Assembly: GCF_003466125.1 (NCBI RefSeq)
Contig: NZ_QSOC01000006.1
Location: 1-64,000 of the forward strand
Length of the DNA stretch: 64,000 nt
Reading direction: 5' to 3'
Source of the DNA: Collinsella sp. TM10-22
GTDB taxonomy: Bacteria; Actinomycetota; Coriobacteriia; Coriobacteriales; Coriobacteriaceae
Shown here: piece after piece, positions 14,358 to 23,331 of the stretch
How the letters are laid out: the number at the start of each line of letters is the position of its first letter
Numbering within the stretch: the stretch's first letter is position 1
Notes under the pieces: generated by a model
Databases searched by the model: none
Told to the model about the DNA's origin: nothing
The model's input: only the letters and a program-made list of their open reading frames with translations
Translations under genes and position numbers: made by a program

Positions 14358-17300
14358 CTAGCGAGGCGTATCCGAATTGACCTCATTGGCGGTGTCGGTT
14401 TCGAGTGCCGTACGGCGGGCGCTGTAGGCGACGAGGCCGGCGCCTGCCGCGGCGAGTGCTGCAGCGGCTGCCATGAGGGGAGCGTTGACATCGCTCGTGC
14501 CCGCAAGCACGCCCGCTTTTCCGGAACGCTTGTTATTGCCGTGGTCCTTGCCACTGCCGGAGCTGCTTCCGTCGGATCCGCCGCCCTCGTCAGCGCCGCC
14601 GCCACTCGAGCCACCATCGCCGTCTGCTGTCATCGGGGCGTCGTGAAGTCCTGTCGTATCCGCGCTGCCGCATACGCCGACCTGCACTTCTGAGCGTTCG
14701 CATGCCGCGTCGGGCACATGAAGCTCGTGCAGTACGGCGCCCAGTGCCGAGTTTGCGCCGGGTCGGATTTCCTCGAGCGTTACGGGATCGAGCGCCACCA
14801 GGTCACGCGCCTTCGCATACAGCGTGACGCGTTTGCCCACCTCGTCGCCCCAGCTCTCCGGGATGGCAAAGCTCATGCGGAATTGTGCCGTGCAGCCCGG
14901 TGCCAGCACGGCGTTTCCATTGTCGGCAACCAGCGGGTGCGTTGCAAAACGTGCGCCCAGCGTCTCGAGTGCGTATTTCACGCGTGCCATATCGTTGGCC
15001 GAAGCGTCCTCGGCAAGCTCTGGATCGTAGATCGAAGCCATGCGTGCGTTCGCTCCGAATCCGATGGATGCGCTGGAGAACGGCTGGCTGGAGCCCTCTC
15101 GGTACAGATCGATCGTGCCGGCGGTCAGCAAGGTGTTGCCGTCGTTTCGCACCGTGACCAAAAAGGATTCGCCTGCTGCTCCGGGCACCACCGCGCCCGA
15201 GGTAGCGACCGCGCCCGTCGGAGTGGCACACGCCACCAAGGGCACTTCGATGCCGTGCAGCTTTGCCTCGCTCTTCTCCGCGCTCACAATGTGCGTGGCG
15301 AGCGCGGAGAGCATGCCTCCCGACGTCAAAAATGTCGTTATCTGATCGACGGGATGGTCCAGCTCGCACATCACGAACGGCTCCGTGAACAGATCGCCTG
15401 CCAAGGTGCTGGCGAAGATGCGGAAGTGCTTGCCCATCACTGCTACCGGGTTGCCTTCTTCGTCGTAGGTTTGTCCCACCTTGCCATCGGTATTCTCTAC
15501 ATAGAGCACGCACCTGCCGTTGCTGCTTACGCTAAACGACGCCGGGCCACAGCCTGCGGCACCCACGGGCTGCGTTGCAAATGCCGATGCGCCTCGCGTC
15601 CACGTAATATGCTGCAGTTGCTCGTTGACGGTTGCCAAAAAGCCCGTGTGCTGCGGCCACGGCACCGCGTGGGGTACTGTGGCGTCTGGTGACATAACGC
15701 CCCAACCCGCGATGGACTGGCCGATCACGGCGTACGATGCGCAGCCGCAACCGCCTGCGGTCTCGTACGCAACGGGCACCACCATTTTGCCGTTGATATT
15801 CTCGGGTGCGCCCAGCTCGATACTCGACGGTGCTTGCGGAAAGCGGAGAACTTGGCGGAACGTCAGGCTGTCGCCCGAAACGTCCAACCACAGGGTAAAG
15901 CACTCCAGCGCAACCTCGGCCTCGCTGCCGAGCGCCTTTTCTGCGGTGGCTCCGCGGCGGTGGAGGTAGGCACCCGACAGGCGCCCGTCGACCAGTGTCT
16001 TGCCCACCGTGATACGTGGACACTGCAGGCAATGGTAGCCATCCTCCTGAAGGCGGCCGCGCGAGATACTGCGCCACGACGTGTGCGACACCACGCGGAT
16101 CTCGTCATTGCTTATGCGCAGGCGCACGACGGACAGTATGCCGGCTGTGCTTGCCGTATCGAAAAGGGTGTTGTCGCCGGCGGGGCGCTCGCCCGAGACC
16201 AGCAGCACGTAGGCGTCCTGGTTTTCCCTCCCGTCTGTATATTCCACCACGTCGAAGTCGTAATCGAATATGCCGTCACGCTCTACGTCGCCCTCGCCAA
16301 ACCCAAGGGGGAAGTCCACGGGCGTGGGAGCGGACCACGTGCCGTTTGCCTTTGTGTGTACCACCAGGCGCGAGCGACCATTGTCGCCGTAGCGCACCGA
16401 GGCGATACGGAATAGGCACTCCACGCCGGCGATCATCGTTAGCCTCATGTGGGCTTCGCTGAGCACGCCGGAAAACAGCACGTTGTCGCTCGAGGGTTTT
16501 ATGCCGCCGCGATCGTCCTCCGACACACAAGCAGAATTGGCGTTGGGGTCCGCAACGGCGTCCTTCGCCTGCCCGATATGGGTGTACTCATACATCGGCG
16601 CGGTGTTTTCGTTGTTTTCCATCAGTGCGTGGACAAAATGCTCAACCTGTTCCGTGTCGTCGCTCTCCGCGTCTGCCTCGAGCTCAATGCGTGTGACCGC
16701 CCGGTCCCAATCGCGTCCGACAGACGCGACGTTTTTCGCGGTGGCTGCAACCTCGGCGCGTGCGAGTAGCTCGGCGTTGGTGACGATGGTGGCAGATGCG
16801 ATAAATTGCGGCACACCACCTGCCTCGGCGTTGCCGGCCGAGCCGAAGCAGGCATCCAGCGTATAAGGCGTATCCCCACCCAATGCAAGCTCAGAGCGCT
16901 GGAGCACATACTGGTCGCCGTTGTTCACCGACATATTCCACGAATCGGCGAGTGTGGGCCACGACCCCGACCAGGCCTTGGTGGTCCATTTGAACATCAC
17001 GAACTGGAGTATCACATCGACATCGACGTCTGCGCCTACACGCAGCCGCGGAAGCTGGTGGCCGTCCGCTTTCTCGTACCCAATGAACAGTGTGAGGGAT
17101 GCGGCGCCACGCACGGCAGACGAAGCGACGCCTGCAACGCCGGCGCCAAAGGTGACGGCAAGCCCGATCTGGATGGTGAACGAGCCCGACGTGTTGGAGT
17201 AGTCGAGCGAAATGTTCTTGAAAAACGCCGCGCCGCTACCGTGCGTGTGGGCGCCCACGGCGAGCGCCAGTTTTGCCAGCACCCAGGGGTTGACGTTTAG

Positions 17301-18725
17301 GAAAAACGGTACCGGTCCTAGGGCAAACTGCTCGGTCCAATTGAGGTCGGTTCTTACCTGGAAGAGGGCCTTAATATTGCCGTATGCGGGGTCGTTGTTG
17401 TTGCCCCAGGTTTTGCCCACCCAATCGTAGGCGAGCGAGCCGTACAGCTGTGTGGCGATATCCATCGTGAACAGCGGCGTGCAATGGTGGCGAAGGAGCT
17501 TGGTGTTTCTTGGATCGGTGCCCGAACCGGCACTCATACTTTTGTACTGATTCCACTTCCCCTCCATCTCGTCGAGGTAGCGGTTTGCCTGCTTGGCGCC
17601 CGATTCGCGCGGTGACTTCTTCCAGTACTCCGGATCAGGGTTGCCCGAATCGTTCATATAGCTGGCTGGTTTGTATCCTCCGCCAAACAGCACGTACCCG
17701 GCAAACGAGAAATCGAAGAGGATCGGAAATGTGGGCATCCAACACGTGAACTTATTACCGCCGATGCCGGGAAACGCCGCGGGGAAATCAAACGGAGTGA
17801 TCTCTTGGTCCATGGTGGTGGGGACGATAGTGGTCGATCCGGATTCCGCCTTTGCGGCCGGCGCGGTGACAACGGCCATAGGGGATGAGAGTGTGTAGGT
17901 TTTGCCCTGGTAGTCGAGCATAAAGCGCAGCTTGCACCCTTCCTCCAGAAGGCCCGAAGCTGCATCGAGGAACGTGTCTTCAAGCGTGAACGTCGCCAGA
18001 TTATCCGCGCCCGATGCGCTGGCCTTGATCTGGTCGATCTGCGTGACGGTTTCGGTTGAGCTGCCCGCAGCGGGCATCACTTTGTTGATGCGCAGCGTTG
18101 CCTGTCCACCCTGTGGCAGATGTGCCTGCACGGTAAAGGCGTGCGTATCGGGCTGCTCGTTTGCCGTGTCGTCCTTCGGCAATGCCATGAACGTGGCTTC
18201 AGCGTATTGGATGTCCCATTCGTCGAATGTGAGCTGGCGGAAGTACGGCTCGCCGTCGGAAAGCGGACGCGTGGGCGCGGTTATGGCGGTGCCGCCCTGG
18301 ATACGCGCAAGGGGAATCTCGACATCGCGGTAGCCCGCCATGCTAATGGAGATGCCGCCGTTAAAGTCGTACGCGTCGAGAAGCGTTGCCTCGTCCACGT
18401 AGCCTTCCGAAAGCGGCGCGACCTCAAAGATGGCCGTGCCCTCATCGTCGGTCGTGGCGGAGAGCTGCTTGCCCGCGGCATAACGCGACGCGAGCGTGAC
18501 CTGCGCTCCCTTGACGGGCATATTCTTGTTGGCGACGTCGACCACGACCACACCAAACATGGTGCGCGAGAGAACGAGCACCCTGAAGGGGTCTTTTTCG
18601 TCGGCATAGGCTTCGGTGGGCGCGAACGGCAGCAGGAAGGCATTTTCGCTTCCCGGCACGCGAGGCAACATGATGCTCGCTAGCGAGGACGCTCCGGCAA
18701 CAAGTAACGAACGGCGATCAAGCAT
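14358..18725 (-). CDS. Very large Tat-exported surface protein with C-terminal membrane anchor
   Basis: 1455 residues from the ATG at 18725 (GGGAG upstream), a better start than the in-frame ATG at 18821. The N-terminus MLDRRSLLVAGASSLASIML is a twin-arginine-type signal, with likely cleavage after TEAYA. A beta-sandwich module of prealbumin or carboxypeptidase-regulatory style follows (VVVVDVANKNMPVKGAQVTL, then TTDDEGTAIFEVAPLSEGY). The long middle is rich in beta-strand and aromatic patches without a recognised catalytic motif. Near 1375-1410 lies a Gly/Ser/Asp spacer, then VLAGTSDVNAP (a weak sortase-like site), a hydrophobic helix at about 1415-1433 and a basic tail. It is likely displayed on the cell face; ligand or enzyme activity is unknown. 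A LuxR regulator gene is adjacent upstream. Confidence 0.75.
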   Translation of the reverse strand: MLDRRSLLVAGASSLASIMLPRVPGSENAFLLPFAPTEAYADEKDPFRVLVLSRTMFGVVVVDVANKNMPVKGAQVTLASRYAAGKQLSATTDDEGTAIFEVAPLSEGYVDEATLLDAYDFNGGISISMAGYRDVEIPLARIQGGTAITAPTRPLSDGEPYFRQLTFDEWDIQYAEATFMALPKDDTANEQPDTHAFTVQAHLPQGGQATLRINKVMPAAGSSTETVTQIDQIKASASGADNLATFTLEDTFLDAASGLLEEGCKLRFMLDYQGKTYTLSSPMAVVTAPAAKAESGSTTIVPTTMDQEITPFDFPAAFPGIGGNKFTCWMPTFPILFDFSFAGYVLFGGGYKPASYMNDSGNPDPEYWKKSPRESGAKQANRYLDEMEGKWNQYKSMSAGSGTDPRNTKLLRHHCTPLFTMDIATQLYGSLAYDWVGKTWGNNNDPAYGNIKALFQVRTDLNWTEQFALGPVPFFLNVNPWVLAKLALAVGAHTHGSGAAFFKNISLDYSNTSGSFTIQIGLAVTFGAGVAGVASSAVRGAASLTLFIGYEKADGHQLPRLRVGADVDVDVILQFVMFKWTTKAWSGSWPTLADSWNMSVNNGDQYVLQRSELALGGDTPYTLDACFGSAGNAEAGGVPQFIASATIVTNAELLARAEVAATAKNVASVGRDWDRAVTRIELEADAESDDTEQVEHFVHALMENNENTAPMYEYTHIGQAKDAVADPNANSACVSEDDRGGIKPSSDNVLFSGVLSEAHMRLTMIAGVECLFRIASVRYGDNGRSRLVVHTKANGTWSAPTPVDFPLGFGEGDVERDGIFDYDFDVVEYTDGRENQDAYVLLVSGERPAGDNTLFDTASTAGILSVVRLRISNDEIRVVSHTSWRSISRGRLQEDGYHCLQCPRITVGKTLVDGRLSGAYLHRRGATAEKALGSEAEVALECFTLWLDVSGDSLTFRQVLRFPQAPSSIELGAPENINGKMVVPVAYETAGGCGCASYAVIGQSIAGWGVMSPDATVPHAVPWPQHTGFLATVNEQLQHITWTRGASAFATQPVGAAGCGPASFSVSSNGRCVLYVENTDGKVGQTYDEEGNPVAVMGKHFRIFASTLAGDLFTEPFVMCELDHPVDQITTFLTSGGMLSALATHIVSAEKSEAKLHGIEVPLVACATPTGAVATSGAVVPGAAGESFLVTVRNDGNTLLTAGTIDLYREGSSQPFSSASIGFGANARMASIYDPELAEDASANDMARVKYALETLGARFATHPLVADNGNAVLAPGCTAQFRMSFAIPESWGDEVGKRVTLYAKARDLVALDPVTLEEIRPGANSALGAVLHELHVPDAACERSEVQVGVCGSADTTGLHDAPMTADGDGGSSGGGADEGGGSDGSSSGSGKDHGNNKRSGKAGVLAGTSDVNAPLMAAAAALAAAGAGLVAYSARRTALETDTANEVNSDTPR

Positions 18726-18880
18726 CTTGGGCTCCCATCCCGCAGGTATCGGTGGAAATAATCCAATTTTGCGAGAAGGTGCCCCGTGGCGGTAGTGCCG
18801 TTCAAGGGTCAAAATGTCCAATTTAGGCGAGCGAAGTGCCGGGCTCCGGATCGCGTTCGATGCGCTTGGCAGCCCGGTCG

Positions 18881-19885
18881 CTAACGCAACATATGAGCGA
18901 CCAGCTCGGCGCGCGTGCCGATGCCAAGCTTTGCATATACGCCGGATAGGCGGTTTTTAACAGTGCCCGGCGACACGCCCATATGACGAGCGATTTCGGC
19001 GTTGGTCCATCCGCGGCAGGCGAGCATGGCCATGGTGAACTCTGTGGTCGTCAGGTCGTCAGCCACGTCCTCGCCCGAATCGGGGTTGTGGATGCGCCGC
19101 CAGCCGTAGCTGAATCGATACGTAATCTCGATGATACGTGCGAAATCGTCAGGGTATTGCGATTTTAGGCATGCCTCGATGAGCCCCTGCAAAAGGCCGT
19201 GGTGCTCGCCAATGAGCTCGATAAGGCCGTCGGGGCGCGCAATGTTCCAAGCGGCTCCGAAGTGCGTTTTTGCGGCGTCGACGTCTTTGAGACTCATGCA
19301 TGCCATGGAAGCTGCCAGGTGCAGGAACAGTTCCGAGATCGGATAGCTCCCCTGTTTCATGATCAGGGCGTTTTCCGCCATGCCCAGACTGCGGCCGTAT
19401 TCGCCGCGCAGGTACAGGGCATGCGCCATCACGTAGCTGGCGAACAGGCGCAGGCCTTCGGGCAGATGCGCCGCAAGCGGATAAAACTCTTCGGCAGAAT
19501 ACGGGGAAGACAAGTGCAGCAGGACGCTTGCGGCCGAGGCGAACAGGATATGCGTGGCGTGGACGGCGGGTGATTCCTCGTCAGTTGGCGTATCGAGGAT
19601 GCCCGCAAGACAACGGCGGGCGTCGGCGATACGGTTGAGCGACAGGCTGGCGTATCCGCAGATAAAGCATGCGGAATAGCGCAGTGCGGAATCGGTGGCG
19701 TCAAGATAGGGGCGCGCCGTCTTGGCAGCGAGGGCGGCCTGTCCGCGAAAGTACAGCGCTTCTGCCGTGGCGATGGTGCGTGAATCGGGGTCGGAAATGC
19801 CTGCAACCGCAGCGTCAATCTGCCCCGGCACAAAGGCAGTGCACATCAACGGCATGGGAACGCATGGGTAGCCATCGCAGTCCAT
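18881..19885 (-). CDS. LuxR-family transcriptional regulator with helical sensor region
   Basis: 334 residues from the ATG at 19885, preceded by GGGAG; an ATG at 19921 is less well placed. The C-terminal 60 residues are a LuxR/GerE helix-turn-helix: LTTTEFTMAMLACRGWTNAE, then IARHMGVSPGTVKNRLSGVY and AKLGIGTRAELVAHML. The N-terminal 270 residues are all helical, with repeated alanine-rich helix pairs (AEALYFRGQAALAAKTARPY) like tetratricopeptide or MalT-type arrays, and no receiver or membrane segment. It is co-directional with and 155 bp upstream of the giant surface-protein gene, which it may control; that link is inferred from position. Coriobacteriia encode many such LuxR proteins. Confidence 0.85.
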   Translation of the reverse strand: MDCDGYPCVPMPLMCTAFVPGQIDAAVAGISDPDSRTIATAEALYFRGQAALAAKTARPYLDATDSALRYSACFICGYASLSLNRIADARRCLAGILDTPTDEESPAVHATHILFASAASVLLHLSSPYSAEEFYPLAAHLPEGLRLFASYVMAHALYLRGEYGRSLGMAENALIMKQGSYPISELFLHLAASMACMSLKDVDAAKTHFGAAWNIARPDGLIELIGEHHGLLQGLIEACLKSQYPDDFARIIEITYRFSYGWRRIHNPDSGEDVADDLTTTEFTMAMLACRGWTNAEIARHMGVSPGTVKNRLSGVYAKLGIGTRAELVAHMLR

Positions 19886-20179
19886 CTTCCATCTCCCAAC
19901 AGCTGGCAACAATAGCAGCAATTGTACTCCTGTTGCTCGGGACTTGAATTTGTGGGTATCGCCTACGATTGTGCCGAACGAATAATGGAAGAGTCTATTG
20001 GCGATGCTCTTAAGGTCGTTGTCGAGGTAGAGCTAACCTTGGCATAAGGAAAAACTGCCGCCCCTGCAAAAAGCTCCGTCGCAGCGATGGGAAACGAACC
20101 TCTCTGCATATAATGAGGTCATATGACAGCGCGTTTGCATATGCGCGGCGCGTTCCATCGACCCGAAAAGGAGCCCTGC

Positions 20180-21160
20180 ATGGATCCCAACAAGCGTCCC
20201 GACGATATGGTGCGTATCACCACTCCCGAACTTGCTCAGGCGTTCATCGGCGAGCAGGTCACCGCAATCCGCGAGCAGATCGGTGACAAGAAGGTTCTGC
20301 TGGCCCTTTCCGGCGGCGTTGACAGCTCGGTCGTCGCGGCGCTCCTGATCAAGGCCATCGGCAAGCAGCTCATCTGCGTGCATGTGAACCATGGTCTCAT
20401 GCGCAAGGGCGAGAGCGAGCAGGTCGTCGACGTGTTCAAGAACCAGATGGACGCCAACCTGGTCTATGTGGACGCTACCGACCGCTTCCTCGATAAGCTC
20501 GTCGACGTCGACGAGCCCGAGGCTAAGCGCAAGATCATCGGCGCCGAGTTTATCCGCGTGTTCGAGGAGGAGGCCCGCAAGGTCGGTGACGAGGTCAGTT
20601 TCCTCGCCCAGGGCACCATCTACCCCGACATTCTGGAGTCCCAGGACGGCGTGAAGGCTCACCACAACGTGGGCGGTCTACCCGAGGACCTGCAGTTTGA
20701 GCTCTGCGAGCCCGTCAAGCTGCTGTACAAGGACGAGGTGCGCGTCGTGGGCCGCGAGCTCGGCCTGCCCGAGAACATGGTTGAGCGTCAGCCGTTCCCC
20801 GGTCCTGGCCTGGGCGTCCGCTGCCTTGGCGCCATTACCCGCGATCGTCTTGAGGCGCTGCGCGAAGCCGACGCCATCGTGCGCGAGGAGATCGACAAGG
20901 CAGGTCTGACCATCTGGCAGTATTTTGCCGTCGTGCCCGACTTCCGCGCCACCGGCGTGCGTGAGGGTAAACGCGCCTACGACTGGCCCTGCATCATCCG
21001 CTGCATCAACACCGTTGACGTCATGACCGCCGAGGTGCCCGAACTCGACTGGGCGCTGCTCAAGCGTATTACCGCCCGCGTGACCGCCGAGGTTCCCGGT
21101 ATCTGCCGTGTGTGCTACGACCTCACGCCGAAGCCCGTCGGCACGGTCGAGTGGGAGTAA
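20180..21160 (+). CDS. guaA: GMP synthase, ATP pyrophosphatase and dimerisation part only
   Basis: 326 residues from the ATG at 20180 (AAAAGGAG upstream). The PP-loop SGGVDSS is at 44-50, followed by HVNHGLMRKGESEQV, the QGTIYPDILES segment and HHNVGGLPEDLQFEL. The C-terminal dimerisation domain ends in the usual PGICRVCYDLTPKPVGTVEWE-type tail (key residues TVEWE). This half adenylates XMP and accepts ammonia to form GMP. Ordinary bacterial GuaA has about 515 residues because a class I glutaminase precedes this part; nothing upstream encodes it here. Either a separate glutaminase subunit is encoded elsewhere, as in archaea, or the enzyme uses free ammonia. Confidence 0.9.
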   Translation: MDPNKRPDDMVRITTPELAQAFIGEQVTAIREQIGDKKVLLALSGGVDSSVVAALLIKAIGKQLICVHVNHGLMRKGESEQVVDVFKNQMDANLVYVDATDRFLDKLVDVDEPEAKRKIIGAEFIRVFEEEARKVGDEVSFLAQGTIYPDILESQDGVKAHHNVGGLPEDLQFELCEPVKLLYKDEVRVVGRELGLPENMVERQPFPGPGLGVRCLGAITRDRLEALREADAIVREEIDKAGLTIWQYFAVVPDFRATGVREGKRAYDWPCIIRCINTVDVMTAEVPELDWALLKRITARVTAEVPGICRVCYDLTPKPVGTVEWE

Positions 21161-21193
21161 GCTAACTCAGCTGGTAGGCGACGAGAACTAGCA

Positions 21194-21272
21194 GATGTGA
21201 CAAAGGGACGGTCCCTTTGTCACATCTTCGATGTTATGTGCGGGATGGTACACCACACGGCGTGCCATCCCG
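21194..21272. repeat. 33-bp palindrome, copy 1, with second hairpin
   Basis: GATGTGACAAAGGGAC at 21194-21209 and GTCCCTTTGTCACATC at 21211-21226 form a perfect 16-bp inverted repeat around one base. A second hairpin follows (CGGGATGG at 21241-21248 with CCATCCCG at 21264-21271). The same two-hairpin arrangement recurs at 28136. It lies between the convergent guaA and kinase genes and may end transcription from both. Confidence 0.85.
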
Positions 21273-21279
21273 TTCGTTA

Positions 21280-22424
21280 TTATAATGAGCCGGGTGCGCG
21301 AGCGGGAAGAATCACGAGCATGGTCGTTCCGCGCTCCGAGCTTTCTTCGACCTCGATGGAGCCGCCGTGAAGCGCGGCGATCTCCCAGACCAGCGCAAGC
21401 CCCAGCCCCACACCGCCATATGCTCTGCTGCGCGATCTGTCGACACGAAAGAAGGGCTGAAAGATGCTCGTCTGGTATTGCTTGGGAATGCCCGGCCCTT
21501 GGTCACGCACGCGAAGCAGCACGCGGTCGCCTTCGGCACGGGCGCCGATTTGCACGGTTGAGCTGGGCGCACTGTAGCGAATGGCGTTTTCGGCCAAGTT
21601 GAACAGCAGCCGATAGATTAGCGTATCGCTGCCGATCGTTTGCGCGTCGCCCTCACTTGTAAGCGTGATGTCTTTTTGCTCGGCAAGGGGCGCCAGGTCC
21701 GTGAGTACTTCTTCGATCATCGGCGCCAGGTCAATCGCATCGTTGCAAGGGACACTGCGCAGCTCGCTCATCTCGAGCAGGGTCTTTGTCATGTGCGTCA
21801 TTCGCTCGGTCTGCTCCTGCAGCAGCCGGAGCAGGCTCGCTGTATCGGCATCGGCGTCGGGGTGCTCAGCGCAAAACGCTCAACCTGGGCTTGCATGAGC
21901 GCGAGCGGCGTGCGCAGCTCGTGCGCCGCATTGCCCGTAAACTGTCTTTGTGCGGAAAATCCCTCGTCAAGGCGGGCAATCATGTCGTTAAACGACGCGC
22001 TGCAGCGCCTGAGTTCAGAGGGCACGTCCTCGCTGATTTTTGTGTCGGCGAGGTTGTCGGGCCGCACGCTCTCGACTTGCGTCGCAAAGGAGCGCAACGG
22101 CCGCAGCGCATGTCCGCTTACAAAGTAGGCCAGCACGCCGCCGAGCAGCGTCACCGCCGCGGTTATGCACCAGCTCGTCGCGCTAAACGATGCTTGGGCG
22201 TCGCTCACGACGATGGCCAACTCATCGTCGAGCTCTTTGTTTGTCGGGTCAAATGAGCTGGGTGATGCGGCCTCCACCTCGCTATGCGCCGATACCTTCT
22301 CACCAATCGAGTCCATGTAGCGCATGCCGGAGTAGCCAACCAGGCAATTCATAAGTACGCAGGTCGAACATATCAATAAGGCCGTCATCAACGTGATGCG
22401 CCACTGCAGCGACAGCCGCTTCAT
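21280..22424 (-). pseudogene. Sensor histidine kinase split by a frameshift
   Basis: The N-terminal frame (22424 leftward) has a transmembrane helix near residues 11-33, a periplasmic loop, a second helix near 87-107, a HAMP linker and the H-box AAHELRTPLALMQ. It then leaves frame at a run of four G (21859-21862 on the plus strand) and stops at 21798. The second frame continues exactly where the kinase should: DADTASLLRLLQEQTERM, then the N-box NLAENAIRY, DQGPGIP and GVGLGLALVWEIA, ending at 21280. One extra base in that homopolymer restores a normal kinase of about 380 residues. It is either a recent inactivation, phase variation or a read error. The response regulator gene overlaps its start. 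Confidence 0.85.
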
Positions 22425-23086
22425 TTGCCGTCCTCCATAACGTAGCCTTCGCCGATTCGGTTGCGGATGGGGTCGTGCCCCAACGCACCGCGCAGCTTTT
22501 TGCGCAGCGACGAGATATGCACGCGGGTCGCGTTGCTAAAGCTGTTGACGCTGCTGTCCCATACATGCTCGATAAGCTCTTCCTGGCTCACCGGCCGCCC
22601 CTGGTTAAGCATCAGGTATTCCAAGATGCCGGTCTCCTTGCGCGTGAGGGATAGGGTCTCGCCGCCCACGGAGGCGAGGCGCGCCTTGGTGTCAAAGCTC
22701 AACAATCCACAGGCTAGAACAACGTCGTTTTGCGTAAAGCGCCTGAGCGTGAGACTGCGTATGCGTGCCGCCAGCTCGTCAAGATGGAACGGCTTGGTGA
22801 GGTAGTCGTTGGCGCCCGCATCGAGCCCCGCTACCTTGTCGGAGACCTCGCCACGTGCCGAGAGCACAAGCACCTTGGTCTCACAATCAGTTGTCCTGAG
22901 TTGCCTGAGCACGGTCATGCCGTCGACATGGGGGAGATTGAGGTCGAGCACAACAAGATCAAAGGTCTCGACATCGAGCAGATCGAGGGCCTGTTGTCCG
23001 TCGTAGCAGCAGTCGACGCTATAGGCCAAGTTGCGCAGGCTGCGTGCGATCGCATCGCACAGCGCCCGCTCGTCCTCGACGACCAA
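22421..23086 (-). CDS. OmpR/PhoB-family response regulator
   Basis: At least 221 residues. The receiver domain has the acidic pocket VVEDE, the phosphoacceptor Asp in LVVLDLNLPHVDG and Lys in LTKPFHLDE. The winged-helix output domain has LSLTRKETGILEYLMLNQG, EELIEHVW and NATRVHISSLRKKLRG. The start is odd: AAGGAG at 23102-23107 points to an ATA codon at 23093-23095 (giving IRILVVEDE), and the first standard start is TTG at 23084-23086, 15 nt away. The true start may be non-canonical or a mutated ATG. It overlaps the kinase gene by four bases. The divergent redox operon starting at 23.16 kb is the likely target. Confidence 0.85.
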   Translation of the reverse strand: MVVEDERALCDAIARSLRNLAYSVDCCYDGQQALDLLDVETFDLVVLDLNLPHVDGMTVLRQLRTTDCETKVLVLSARGEVSDKVAGLDAGANDYLTKPFHLDELAARIRSLTLRRFTQNDVVLACGLLSFDTKARLASVGGETLSLTRKETGILEYLMLNQGRPVSQEELIEHVWDSSVNSFSNATRVHISSLRKKLRGALGHDPIRNRIGEGYVMEDGK

Positions 23087-23154
23087 GATACGTATAACGT
23101 TCTCCTTGCATAATCATTCACGCTTAACACGGATTTTATAGTCGGTATGGTCCA

Positions 23155-23331
23155 ATGGGTCGCGAAACGAAAGGAGTGGTCAGATTGTTCAAAGCGATTA
23201 AGCCTGTGGCGCAGGTGGCTTTGCTGATCGTTGGGGTAGCCATGGTTGGCTTTGGAATTAAGCGCGGCGAGGCAGATGCCGTGCTGGCCAAGGCAATCAG
23301 GCTGTGCTTGGAGTGTATCGGAATTGGATAA
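23155..23331 (+). CDS. CD1871A-type CXXC mini membrane protein
   Basis: 58 residues from ATG 23155, or 48 from TTG 23185, which has AAAGGAG eight bases before it and may be the real start. One transmembrane helix (VALLIVGVAMVGFGI) is followed by a conserved tail AKAIRLCLECIGIG with a CLEC (CXXC) pair just outside the membrane. This matches the small CD1871A-type family named for its CXXC motif, which travels with 4Fe-4S membrane proteins and thioredoxin-like lipoproteins. Its stop overlaps the start of the next gene. A role as a thiol relay between the iron-sulfur protein and the lipoprotein is inferred from that context. Confidence 0.75.
   Translation: MGRETKGVVRLFKAIKPVAQVALLIVGVAMVGFGIKRGEADAVLAKAIRLCLECIGIG

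Noticed and set aside
19922..20179. Guanine/xanthine riboswitch before guaA
   Set aside because: No conserved purine-riboswitch three-way junction or loop motifs could be found in the leader.
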